Assembly (NCBI GenBank): GCA_043825615.1
Contig: JBDRRS010000014.1
Location: forward strand, 62,001-126,000
Direction of reading: 5' to 3'
Length of the DNA stretch: 64,000 nt
Origin: JBDRMV01 sp043825615
GTDB lineage: Bacteria; CG03
Part shown: piece by piece, positions 1 through 8,617 of the stretch
Layout: each line of letters opens with the position of its first letter
Numbering within the stretch: position 1 is the first letter of the stretch
The notes under the pieces: generated by a model
Told to the model about the DNA's origin: nothing
The model's database searches: none
What the model saw: the letters and a program-made list of their open reading frames with translations, nothing else
Made by a program: the position numbers and the translations under genes

Positions 1-1515
1 GTTTTCAGGGGCGATGTTAAATATTTCCGCAATTGTTTGAGTTGATTTGACATAGTCCTTACTTCGGATATATTTGCGCGCATCTCTTATCAGATTCCTG
101 ATTTCCTCGGTTCTTTTCCTCTCCAGTTCCGCTTCTTTTTTCGCTTGCAGTTCTTCTTCGGACACAGGCGTTTCTTTTTTCATATCAATTTCTTTATTTT
201 TTTCAATATCCCTGAGCAGCGCTCCGGCCTGCCTGTTTTTCGGGTCGCTCTTGAGGATTTCCGCAATTGTTTCAGCCGCTTTTTCGTAGTCCTTGCTTCT
301 TATAAGTTTGCTGACATCCCGTATTAAGTTCCTTATTTCAGCGGTTCTTTTTTTCTCCAGTTTTTCCGCTTCTTCCTTTTCTTTTTCCTTTTGCTGTTTT
401 TTCAGTTTTCGGGTTTCCCTGTCCGAAAGGATTTTATTGATTTCATCATCGCCGATCGTTCTGCCGAACCGGCAGAGAAAAGAAAAATAATGACTCGAAA
501 ATCCGCCGCCCATATTCAGAGGGAAGGTATATGCGTAATCAATCTGCACTGCTTTGGTGAAGTTGCCGAAAATATTTTGGAAGCAGAAACCTGCGGAAAA
601 GAAGTCGGGGCTTATGCCGCCCCTTAACCCGAAATTGCGGAAGAACGGCCAGGTCTCCATAGAGAGGATGTAATTCAGCCGGTCGGAAGTTCTCAGGTAA
701 GAAGCGTTTCTGTAATCGATTTCCAGATGGAAAGTCGTATCGTACAGCCGTAGGAATCCTTTTTTATTTAACGCAATTCCGCTTTTGAAAACGAGCGGCA
801 CGGCGTCTTTTTCTTTCAGCCCCACGTCGGCGGGCAGCAGGTTCTGACAGCAGATGCCCACGTTAACTGAATCAAATTTCAGCAGGACTCCTCCGTCAAC
901 CGTAAAAGCGTTTTTTGAAGTTCCGCTTTGAAGGACAGGGTCGGCCGCCGTATATTTATCTTTGTAGGAATATTCATGCCCGAGCAGTTTCAGATTGATT
1001 CCCCAGAACGCTTTTTTAAGAGAGAGAATGTATGTTGACTCGGAATAAATATCCGAAAGGGAAAGAATATTGCTTCCTGCGCCGAGGATTCCGTATTTGA
1101 CAGGGATGTTAAAAGCGAGTATATTTTGTTTCAAAGAATCGTCAAGCGATGAGAGAAGGTTGTTATAACCGGCTCCTGCCTCTATCCTTTTAACGCCGGG
1201 CACTCTTGCGGGGTTTGAAAAAATTGACAGGGCGTCCCCGTCCATTGCGACGTTGCCGCCGGCGAGGGCCGCCTCCCGCGCGTTTGAAAAGGGCTGGTTG
1301 AAAGCCGCATGGGAATGGGATATTAAGATAATAAACAGGAAAAAGATTACACTTAATTTCCCGATTCTTGTTACGGGCAGCGGAGCTGCCTGCCGGAGAC
1401 GCTCACGTGTGCGTCTCGCTCCGGCAATCCTGCGGGCATACTGTAAAACTCCTCGGATTGACGGCTCCGTCAGGCACCATCCGCAACCCGGAAGATACTC
1501 ACATGTTTTTTTCAT
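1..1515 (-). CDS. PorV/PorQ-like outer-membrane beta-barrel protein with C-terminal repeat tail (partial, 3' end outside window)
   Basis: Translated directly from the minus strand; the frame is open from the ATG at 1515 to the window edge (505 codons). The ATG overlaps the stop of the giant protein upstream (ATGA), so the two are probably co-translated. A hydrophobic stretch (around residues 50-63, ending SHSHAAF) looks like a signal peptide h-region, but about 47 residues precede it, encoded by an apparent repeat insertion. The body, with its AREAALAGG opening and alternating aromatic strands, resembles the PorV/PorQ family of FadL-like barrels found next to type IX-like secreted proteins. 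After about residue 350 comes a Lys/Glu-rich coiled segment and two copies of an RNLIRD...RSKDY...TIAEI unit (about 386-425 and 465-505), which look TPR-like. The family call rests on barrel features and context; the tail is unusual for PorV. Confidence 0.7.
   Translation of the reverse strand, partial: MKKTCEYLPGCGWCLTEPSIRGVLQYARRIAGARRTRERLRQAAPLPVTRIGKLSVIFFLFIILISHSHAAFNQPFSNAREAALAGGNVAMDGDALSIFSNPARVPGVKRIEAGAGYNNLLSSLDDSLKQNILAFNIPVKYGILGAGSNILSLSDIYSESTYILSLKKAFWGINLKLLGHEYSYKDKYTAADPVLQSGTSKNAFTVDGGVLLKFDSVNVGICCQNLLPADVGLKEKDAVPLVFKSGIALNKKGFLRLYDTTFHLEIDYRNASYLRTSDRLNYILSMETWPFFRNFGLRGGISPDFFSAGFCFQNIFGNFTKAVQIDYAYTFPLNMGGGFSSHYFSFLCRFGRTIGDDEINKILSDRETRKLKKQQKEKEKEEAEKLEKKRTAEIRNLIRDVSKLIRSKDYEKAAETIAEILKSDPKNRQAGALLRDIEKNKEIDMKKETPVSEEELQAKKEAELERKRTEEIRNLIRDARKYIRSKDYVKSTQTIAEIFNIAPEN
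1380..1500. repeat. Palindromic repeat inserted in the signal-peptide n-region of the PorV-like gene
   Basis: TGCCGGAGACGC at 1391-1402 pairs with GCGTCTC plus CCGGCA at 1411-1425, giving a strong hairpin. Words such as GGCTCCGTCAG and CACCATCCGC recur in the non-coding repeat block near 57000-57140, so this looks like one copy of a dispersed family. It keeps the PorV-like frame open. Confidence 0.5.
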
Positions 1516-4500
1516 TTTGCTATGACGACAGCGCCGTTCTTTGTGACGCCGTCTTTTTCCACCCGGTATATGTATATGCCGCTTTCGGCGGTTTTTCCCT
1601 CTTTGCTTTTGCCGTACCACCGGGGCTCGTCCGTTATTTCCTTTATTATTTTGCCGGAGAGAGAGTAAATCGTTATTTTGAACGGCTTGTTAAGGCCGAC
1701 GAATTCAATGTAATCGTTTATCCCGTCGTTGTTGGGCGTAAAGATTTTTCTTTTCGGAAGATAGTCGGGAAGCCCGAAGGTCTGATTGCTTTTTAACGGG
1801 AAGACGCCGAACAGACCCAGATTGTAAATGTTTGCGGAAATCGTATCGGAAGAGGTGTTGACTTCTCCGCCGAGGTACCGCCAGTTGAAACCGTCCCAGT
1901 AAAAAATTCCGAGGTCTGTTTCATCACTCCCGCTTTTGTCTTCCTGCCCGTCGCCGTCAAAGTCAAAATAAATCAAAGTTAATTTTACCCCGTCGGAAAA
2001 GTTCTCTGATGAGGAAAGCGAGGTTTTTTTATCGAGAAGCGCCCTGCTTGTTCCCGTCGCAGCGGGGTTTGTCCCTTCTTCAAGTTGAATTCCGTAAACG
2101 GCTTTTCCGGAGTTCAGTGCGCTGTTGATGTGCGGGTTATCAGTTCCGGCGTGATTTTCACCGGCGGTGGAAATTTTTATTTTGAGCGCCATAGCGTCTT
2201 TAACCGCGCCTGCGGGAAAGACGATGTTTATTCTGGAGTCCCCCAGAATTTCAACGTTCTTTCCGGTGGATGTAATCTGCTCGTACTGGTATGCTCTTAT
2301 GTCAATTCCGCTCTGTTTTCCGGTTACGTTTCCGGTACTTACCACGAGCGAAAAGAACCCTTCGTTTCCGAAAATTACTTCGCCTTTGAAGGTGTGCGTG
2401 CCCTGGTCAGCGGCGGTAAATTTATAGTTCCCGGGTAGTTCTGCGGCGGTGTCGGTCGAACTGAAATTTATCCAGTCGGTATAATTTACGGCAATGCCGT
2501 CGGGATTTCTGCATTTTACTGTTACGCTTGCGGGAACCCCCGCTAAAATAGGGGAAGGGACGCCTGATACGTCAAATGATGTCGGAATATATATGCCGTA
2601 TGGGGCAGCCACCGACGCCTGATTGGAAATAGATGAGGTGGAGAAGCAAAATTCAACGCTGTCAATTGATTTTACGGCGAAATAGTAGGTAACGCCCGCC
2701 GTCAGGCCGCTTACGGTGAAGTTCTCCGTTCCGCCCGGCGCGGCGGGAATAATGCTGTTGCCGATTTCCTGCGAGGAGTTCCACCACAGCGTGCCGTCGC
2801 CGGTGGAATTGAAAGTGGCGCGGCGGATTGAGTACTCTTTCACTGAGTTGCTTAAAGGCAAATCCGCAGGGGCTGTCCAGGAAAGATGCACTCTTCCGTC
2901 ATAAGAACTGTCCGGCAGGGCGGAAAGGGAGGTTATCGTTTCGGGCGGCTGTGAATCAAAATAAAACTGGACCTGGAAACTGAAATAATTATCATCCGTG
3001 TCATAAGCGGCAGCGGTTAATGTGTAAGTCGACCCGGAAACCCAGTTTGAGGAATCAAAACCGTAAGACCAGTTCGTCGTTCCCGACGTCAAAACGCTTG
3101 TTGATATAACTGTCCAGCCGGAATCGCTCCAGTAAGTAGTTCCGGCGCTGATGGTCAGAAGGACTTTTTTTATTCCGGTGTAGGCGTCCGTAGAAGTTCC
3201 GCTGATAACATCCATGAAACCGTATGACTTGTTTTCAAGGGGGAAATTTATGTTTCCCGCGGGGGAACTGATGTCAAGCGTCCTTGCGGCTGCGACGTTG
3301 GAATTTGTGGAAACGTTTCCCGCCTCGTCAATCGTCCAGACGGAAAAGTAATATGTCGCCTGCATGACCAGACCCGTAACGATTTTCAAGCACGGGTCTC
3401 CGGGCGAGACGGCGCTGGTCGGGATTTCAATTTCATAAACGGTTGAAGCCCACGGCTTTGACTGCTCGGTTGAATAATCGATTCTGAAACTGCTGCCGCC
3501 GGGTAAAATTTCGGACATTCCGTTGTCCCCGGGCGCCGACCAGACGAGTGAAATTTTTTCGGGCTCGCCGAGCATAGCTGCCGCGAGGTCGCCGACGGCG
3601 AGCGGCGAGACGACGTCGGGGGTTTTCGTTGATGTGCTGTTTGATATTTCCGACCAGTTGTATGCTTCGTCTCTCGTCCAGAGACGGAAATGATAAGTCG
3701 TATCGTCCGCAAGACCCGTGATTATGCGGGTTTGAAGGTCCCTGGGATTGACGTTGTTTGTCGTTATGGATACCTGACAGGAAGAAGTTGACCAGGAAAC
3801 TTCGGAGAAAGTCGAGAGCTGGATTTTAAACTCTGCCGAAAAACCTCCCGTTGTACCGTAATTGATGTAATCGTCGTCTCCCGGCGCGCTCCATGAGAGT
3901 TCTATTGACGATGAAGAGCCCTGAACCTGAAAAGAATTGAGAGAGGTAACATTCCCCGGCGCCACGAGGTCAGGCGGCGCGGCGACCGTCGCGCCGTTGG
4001 ACAGTTCGCTCCAGTTCGGGACTTCGTCGGCTGTCCAGATATGGAAATAATAAGTAGCGTTGGGCGTAAGCCCCGTAACAGTGTGCCGGATGACGGTTCC
4101 CGGGTTAACGCCGGATGTGGAAATGGTTATTGCTGCGGAGGATGTTGACCACACGACTCCCGCCCAGGTTGACTTCTGGATTTTGTATTCGCTCCCCGGG
4201 GGAAGAGCGCCTCTTGTCCCGTTATCGCCGGGCGCCGTCCAGACGAGGTCTATTTCGCCTTCATAATAGCCCCGGGTTCCGGTAAGGGTCGTTATCTTAT
4301 TCGGCGGGTTCAGGTCAAGCGTTTTTGTTGAGGTTGTATTTGAGTATTCTTCGGAGATGTTGCCGCTTTCATCGTAAGTCCAGAGGACAAAATAATATGT
4401 GGTGTCGTCCGTAAGACCTGTGATTATTTTTTCCTGCGCATCTCCCGGAAAAACGGACGAAGTGGATATGGCCACCTGCGCCTCCGATACGTCCGGCGTA

Positions 4501-6824
4501 AACGCGGAGGAAGTAGAGTGCTGGATTTTGAAGACCGCCGAAAATCCGGTCGTTGAACCGTAGTTGATATATTCATCGTCTCCGGGGGCGCTCCAGTTGA
4601 GTTTTATTTCGGTGGAAGAACCTGAAACCTGATATGAGGCGAGCGCGCTCACTGTCCCGGGCGCCGTAACGTCAATCTGAGCCATTGCGGTTGTCCCGTC
4701 GGACAGAAGGGAAACGTTCGGGACCTCGTCTTCCGTCCAGATACGAAAATAATAAGTCGCCCCCGGAATGAGTCCCGTCAGGGCCAATGACTCGGATTTC
4801 CCGAAATCCGTATTCTCAACCGGAATCTGAGTTTGCGCATCAGCCGTTGACCACACAACCGAAAAGTCCGTTGAGCGCTGGATATAGTACTGCCCGCGTA
4901 TGATTGACTGCATTGTTGCGTTGTCCCCGGGGGCTGTCCAGGTTAAGTTAATTTTTCCTTCGGTTAAGCCCGTTTCCGCCGATAAGTCCGAAATTTTTGA
5001 AGGGCTGACGTTGTCTGCAGCGCTTGCCGCATCTGCCGCGTTTGCCGGCGGTTCTATTACGCTTTTGTTGCTGACGTCGTCCACTGCCCGGAGAAGAAAG
5101 TAATAACTTGTGGAACTCAAAAGATAAATGCTTTTTTGCTCCGCCCCGCCAGGGGAAAGAGGACTCCATAACTGCCCGTATGAGGCGGATGCGTTCCACC
5201 AGTTGCTTCTGGCTGCACCCGGCGGCGCCTCTGTCGAGTATTTCAGAGTGTAATAGGCGGCTTTCCCGCCTGCGGTTGCGTCTTCGTGCGGAGCAATCCA
5301 GGTAAGTTTTATTTCGTCGGGGTTTTCGCCGGTCAGCGCGGAAAGGGTTGTTATTGATTCGGGAGCGATGCTGTCGGGGTCGCCTGTCCGCTGAACATAA
5401 ATATCGCTGACCGTTGTTCTTTCATCCTGCCAGCAGATTATTGCTCCGCTTAGACCGTCGTCGGTAATCTGTGGAAACTTCTGATATCCTGCCAATGCCG
5501 CACCCGAAGAAATCAACGTCCCTGAATATTCTTCCCCCCATGGCAGGTTGCCGTCAATATCATATTTTTGGGTGTAAATGTCGCCGTTGTCCTGCCAGCA
5601 GATTATTGCCCCGCCTGTTTCTTCCGGAATTATTTTTATGTTCTCCTGCGTTCCGGTCCGGTTACAAACCGCTATTCCAAGATTGTTTCCCGGATTCCAT
5701 ACAGGCAAACCGTCGGAGCCGAACCTTTCGCAATAAATATCACCGATAGGGAGGTCTTCGTTTTCGAAGTCCCTCCACGCAATAACCGCCGAGCCGGCTG
5801 CTTCGCCTTTTACGATAACGGGCTCCATCTGATGAAGACCGGCATTGCATACGATTGAGCCGCCCGCTTCCCAGAGGTCGCTTCCGTCGGTTCCGTCAAG
5901 ACGCTGGGCGTAAATGTCGTAAAGGTCGTTTGAATCCCTTTCCTGCCAGCAGAGCAGGGCTCCCCCCGCTCCGTCTTCCGTCATTTCAACGTCGGGAGTG
6001 TAGTCGGGGGGTTTATCCCCGTTTGTATTGGAGAACACCTGTTTCTCGCCCCAGACGGTCACGCCCGTTGAGTTAATTCTTTTGGAATAAATATCCCAAT
6101 ACCCGTCAGCGTCTCTGTTGTCGTGCCAGCAAATTATCGCTCCATTATTGTTGTCGCTTATGATGACAGGATAATTCTGGAAATTCAAATCGCTGCAGAC
6201 GGGAATGCCGTTATCCGTCCATTCAGGAGTTCCTCCTCCCGTAATTTTCTGGGCGTAGATGTCCTCGCTTCCATTTCTCTTATCGACCCAGCAGATTATT
6301 GCGCCCCCCGCGCCGTCTTTGACAATTCCGATTCTGTATTTATCGAATGTGGCGTCGGTTGTAATGTTCGTAAACGTAGAAATTGCGATTCCGTTAGCTG
6401 TCCACTGAGGGTTTCCCGAAGAGTTAAGACGCTGGCTGTAAATGCCGTAATATGTTCCGTCTCTTTTGTCCCACCAGGCAATTATTGCCCCTCCCGCATC
6501 ATCGGAGACAATTGCGGGTTTTAACTGGTCGTTGGATGCGTTTGAGACGGCAACGCCGCCCAAAGACCACTTTACGGTTCCTTCCGTATTTATTGCCTGC
6601 GCGTAAATATCCCAATACCCGTCAGCGTCTCTGTTGTCGTGCCAGCAAATTATCGCCCCGAGCGTGCCGTCGGAAATAATTTGAGGATAGTCCTGACGGT
6701 ATGCCTCGGTTGACAGAGCGACGCCTCCCGCCGTCCAGATATTCTGACCGGCGGCAAAACAGAGAGCAGATGTTAGATACAGGATGCAGGATAAAAAAAC
6801 AGAAAGACAGAAGGTCTTTTTCAT
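1512..6824 (-). CDS. Giant secreted fibronectin type III protein with gliding-motility-type C-terminal domain
   Basis: 1770 residues. Signal peptide at 1-24 (MKKTFCLSVFLSCILY, then ALCFAAG). Residues about 28-480 are repeats of a GGAIICW-x-DNRD type, each about 55-60 residues with an IYAQR strand, probably a beta-propeller or beta-sandwich array. Residues about 490-1290 hold six FN3 modules recognisable by TYYF-x-WT-x-DE signatures; a seventh (TYYFAVKSIDS) follows an Ig-like segment near 1200. The last 80 residues (FTPNNDGINDYIEF, then the FKITIYSLSGKIIKEI strand and GIYIYRVEKDG) match the gliding-motility/FlgD-like C-terminal domain that often serves as an export or anchoring signal. The PorV-like gene follows directly with a 4-nt overlap. 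Inference: a surface-exposed or released structural/adhesive protein. No enzymatic domain was seen. Confidence 0.8.
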   Translation of the reverse strand: MKKTFCLSVFLSCILYLTSALCFAAGQNIWTAGGVALSTEAYRQDYPQIISDGTLGAIICWHDNRDADGYWDIYAQAINTEGTVKWSLGGVAVSNASNDQLKPAIVSDDAGGAIIAWWDKRDGTYYGIYSQRLNSSGNPQWTANGIAISTFTNITTDATFDKYRIGIVKDGAGGAIICWVDKRNGSEDIYAQKITGGGTPEWTDNGIPVCSDLNFQNYPVIISDNNNGAIICWHDNRDADGYWDIYSKRINSTGVTVWGEKQVFSNTNGDKPPDYTPDVEMTEDGAGGALLCWQERDSNDLYDIYAQRLDGTDGSDLWEAGGSIVCNAGLHQMEPVIVKGEAAGSAVIAWRDFENEDLPIGDIYCERFGSDGLPVWNPGNNLGIAVCNRTGTQENIKIIPEETGGAIICWQDNGDIYTQKYDIDGNLPWGEEYSGTLISSGAALAGYQKFPQITDDGLSGAIICWQDERTTVSDIYVQRTGDPDSIAPESITTLSALTGENPDEIKLTWIAPHEDATAGGKAAYYTLKYSTEAPPGAARSNWWNASASYGQLWSPLSPGGAEQKSIYLLSSTSYYFLLRAVDDVSNKSVIEPPANAADAASAADNVSPSKISDLSAETGLTEGKINLTWTAPGDNATMQSIIRGQYYIQRSTDFSVVWSTADAQTQIPVENTDFGKSESLALTGLIPGATYYFRIWTEDEVPNVSLLSDGTTAMAQIDVTAPGTVSALASYQVSGSSTEIKLNWSAPGDDEYINYGSTTGFSAVFKIQHSTSSAFTPDVSEAQVAISTSSVFPGDAQEKIITGLTDDTTYYFVLWTYDESGNISEEYSNTTSTKTLDLNPPNKITTLTGTRGYYEGEIDLVWTAPGDNGTRGALPPGSEYKIQKSTWAGVVWSTSSAAITISTSGVNPGTVIRHTVTGLTPNATYYFHIWTADEVPNWSELSNGATVAAPPDLVAPGNVTSLNSFQVQGSSSSIELSWSAPGDDDYINYGTTGGFSAEFKIQLSTFSEVSWSTSSCQVSITTNNVNPRDLQTRIITGLADDTTYHFRLWTRDEAYNWSEISNSTSTKTPDVVSPLAVGDLAAAMLGEPEKISLVWSAPGDNGMSEILPGGSSFRIDYSTEQSKPWASTVYEIEIPTSAVSPGDPCLKIVTGLVMQATYYFSVWTIDEAGNVSTNSNVAAARTLDISSPAGNINFPLENKSYGFMDVISGTSTDAYTGIKKVLLTISAGTTYWSDSGWTVISTSVLTSGTTNWSYGFDSSNWVSGSTYTLTAAAYDTDDNYFSFQVQFYFDSQPPETITSLSALPDSSYDGRVHLSWTAPADLPLSNSVKEYSIRRATFNSTGDGTLWWNSSQEIGNSIIPAAPGGTENFTVSGLTAGVTYYFAVKSIDSVEFCFSTSSISNQASVAAPYGIYIPTSFDVSGVPSPILAGVPASVTVKCRNPDGIAVNYTDWINFSSTDTAAELPGNYKFTAADQGTHTFKGEVIFGNEGFFSLVVSTGNVTGKQSGIDIRAYQYEQITSTGKNVEILGDSRINIVFPAGAVKDAMALKIKISTAGENHAGTDNPHINSALNSGKAVYGIQLEEGTNPAATGTSRALLDKKTSLSSSENFSDGVKLTLIYFDFDGDGQEDKSGSDETDLGIFYWDGFNWRYLGGEVNTSSDTISANIYNLGLFGVFPLKSNQTFGLPDYLPKRKIFTPNNDGINDYIEFVGLNKPFKITIYSLSGKIIKEITDEPRWYGKSKEGKTAESGIYIYRVEKDGVTKNGAVVIAK

Positions 6825-6870
6825 CGGAAGTATTCAGTCAAACACGTCATCTATTTCATGGTTTTTCAAT

Positions 6871-6895
6871 ACTCAGTGCTCAGTGCTCAGTACTC
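6871..6895. repeat. Short tandem heptamer repeat between PilX-like and FN3 genes
   Basis: The heptamer CAGTGCT/CAGTACT is repeated three times in the 71-bp gap between the PilX-like stop and the FN3 protein start. It may be a remnant of a dispersed intergenic repeat. No promoter or terminator is evident in the gap. Confidence 0.45.
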
Positions 6896-8104
6896 TTACC
6901 ATGAAGGTCCAAGTTCTTTCCAGGAAACCTGTTTTATATTAAGTTCGGTTGTTTCAACCTGCAGGGCTATAGCTTCATTATAATAAATGGATGTACCTCC
7001 CATACCACCTGCAACCCCTATAGCCTGAATGCACCCATTTATAACAGGCGACCCATTTGCCGATATAGTCCCCCCCACATAAATAAACCCTTCAACAGCA
7101 ATTTTTGCAGGTGTAAAATGGTATTGTGGGTAGTCAGGATTTGCCGGGCTTGCAAAATTATTAGTCCAATACTGCTTTGCGCTCTGTAACGGCGCAACAA
7201 CTATGTCCTTTTGATATTCATCTTCCGCATTATCAGGGATGTCTGCATAGTATGTACCCTTGCCGCTGCCGTTTAAGTACAGATTTCCTTTTACAATAAG
7301 AGTCCCCACAAGATAAGAATTTTTCAATTCGCAATTACCTTCAATATAATACACTGTTGGTTCATCTCCGTGGGTATCTTCTATGGCATTCGGCGTTTTA
7401 ATATTATGGTCACCAGCCCAGTAGGTGCCGGTGGTTGTGGCTTTCGCTAGATAATAAGGAAAGTTTATTCCCGGAGGCGACTTAACACTGCTATCATGCG
7501 CCCAATACTCAATATTATCAGTATCGGGAGGAGTACGTCCGATGATGTCTCCTCCTGCATACTTCATGGGGAAGCAGTCCTGGGGATCTGCAGTTATATT
7601 TCCGATTGACTTTATCGGGCCCCAGTGCACCTCTATATTACCTCCCATGTTTATAGTCGGCGCTGATATAGCCGCTTCAACCGCCGCGTGTTTAACTATC
7701 AGTTCAATTACTCTCACTTCGTTCGTTGAGGAGTCCCTTCCTCTTCCTATGATTTTTCTTTCGGTTTCCTCGGATGTTATTGAAATTACAATCTTATATG
7801 TGCCCCCTGCAATGTCTTCATAGACAATATCATTATTGTAACCGGCCACGGTTCCTTCGGCAAAGGAATCCCATACATCCTTTGATTCCCGCAATTTCCA
7901 CAGGCCCCTGTCGGTGGCTGCCTCCGCAAGATGAAAAGCGGTTGTCGAACGCTTGTGTTTTGTCGTCATTTTTGTCTCATGACGCAGTAAATTAATAAGA
8001 TTCGGCAGATACACCAGAAGGACGAGAATAATAATCATTGCGAACACTAACGTCTGACCTTTCCGGGAATTGAACATTTCTTTTAAATTACTACGTTTAT
8101 TCAT
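6896..8104 (-). CDS. PilX/TadE-like pilus-assembly or secretion-associated membrane protein
   Basis: 402 residues. The N-terminus has a short charged stretch, then GQTLVFAMIIILVLLVYLP (residues about 16-34), a single N-terminal membrane helix like that of PilX or Tad-type proteins, without the classical G-F-x-x-x-E prepilin site. Next is a helical HLAEAATDRGLWKL segment, typical of PilX-like accessory proteins ('FxLAEAA.d.al'). The remainder is a beta-rich extracytoplasmic domain with no recognised motif. It lies 6 nt after the PulJ-like pseudopilin gene and probably belongs to the same pseudopilus/type IV-like assembly. The function is inferred from context. Confidence 0.6.
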   Translation of the reverse strand: MNKRSNLKEMFNSRKGQTLVFAMIIILVLLVYLPNLINLLRHETKMTTKHKRSTTAFHLAEAATDRGLWKLRESKDVWDSFAEGTVAGYNNDIVYEDIAGGTYKIVISITSEETERKIIGRGRDSSTNEVRVIELIVKHAAVEAAISAPTINMGGNIEVHWGPIKSIGNITADPQDCFPMKYAGGDIIGRTPPDTDNIEYWAHDSSVKSPPGINFPYYLAKATTTGTYWAGDHNIKTPNAIEDTHGDEPTVYYIEGNCELKNSYLVGTLIVKGNLYLNGSGKGTYYADIPDNAEDEYQKDIVVAPLQSAKQYWTNNFASPANPDYPQYHFTPAKIAVEGFIYVGGTISANGSPVINGCIQAIGVAGGMGGTSIYYNEAIALQVETTELNIKQVSWKELGPSW

Positions 8105-8110
8105 CTATTG

Positions 8111-8617
8111 CTAATTCATTATTCTTACAATCTGAACGGATAATTTTGAAGTTCTTGTTTTTTCAGCGTAGGTTTTTTGTTCCAGGCAAAGCCCGATGTT
8201 TACCGATGCATCATCACCGCTCTCAACGGTCGCGAAAGAAATCACCCTGACGTTTTCACCGAGTTCCTTTCCCGCTCCGCCATCTTTAGACCAGTAGAGT
8301 TTTAAGCCGCTCTGGTAGTATGAATAAGCGCTCCCGTTTATGTGAGTGAAATCTATTTTACTGCAGGGAGGGTCGTCGGCTGAATTTCTGCTGATTGTTA
8401 TTGTTCCCGCCTGCGCCTGCCGCAGGGGTCTGTTTATCAAATAAAGCATTCGTCTTGCGCCTTCCTGAACGTTTATCCTCGCTGAGTTCTGCCGCCAGGT
8501 CCTGAAACCCTGAAAGAACATTTGCCCCAGAACCAGAGAGATAATTCCGATTATTGCCGTTGTGATGAGCGTTTCAATCAGAGTTAAACCTTTACATTTT
8601 TTCATTTGCTTGCTCAT
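8111..8617 (-). CDS. Type II secretion/type IV pilus minor pseudopilin (PulJ-like)
   Basis: About 168 residues. After a short basic leader comes a prepilin peptidase site and hydrophobic helix, KGLTLIETLITTAIIGIIS, with the conserved +5 glutamate. A PulJ/GspJ-like region follows (RMLYLINRPLRQAQ and an IDFTHI strand). The chosen ATG overlaps the stop of the upstream pseudopilin gene (ATGA); another in-frame ATG lies 6 nt upstream. With its neighbour it forms a two-pseudopilin set; the core secretion ATPase and secretin genes are not in the window. Identification of the class is firm, the exact J-type subfamily less so. Confidence 0.78.
   Translation of the reverse strand: MSKQMKKCKGLTLIETLITTAIIGIISLVLGQMFFQGFRTWRQNSARINVQEGARRMLYLINRPLRQAQAGTITISRNSADDPPCSKIDFTHINGSAYSYYQSGLKLYWSKDGGAGKELGENVRVISFATVESGDDASVNIGLCLEQKTYAEKTRTSKLSVQIVRIMN

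Noticed and set aside
2085..2438. Plus-strand open frames opposite the giant FN3 gene
   Set aside because: Low-complexity shadows of the real gene on the other strand, without ribosome sites or protein motifs.
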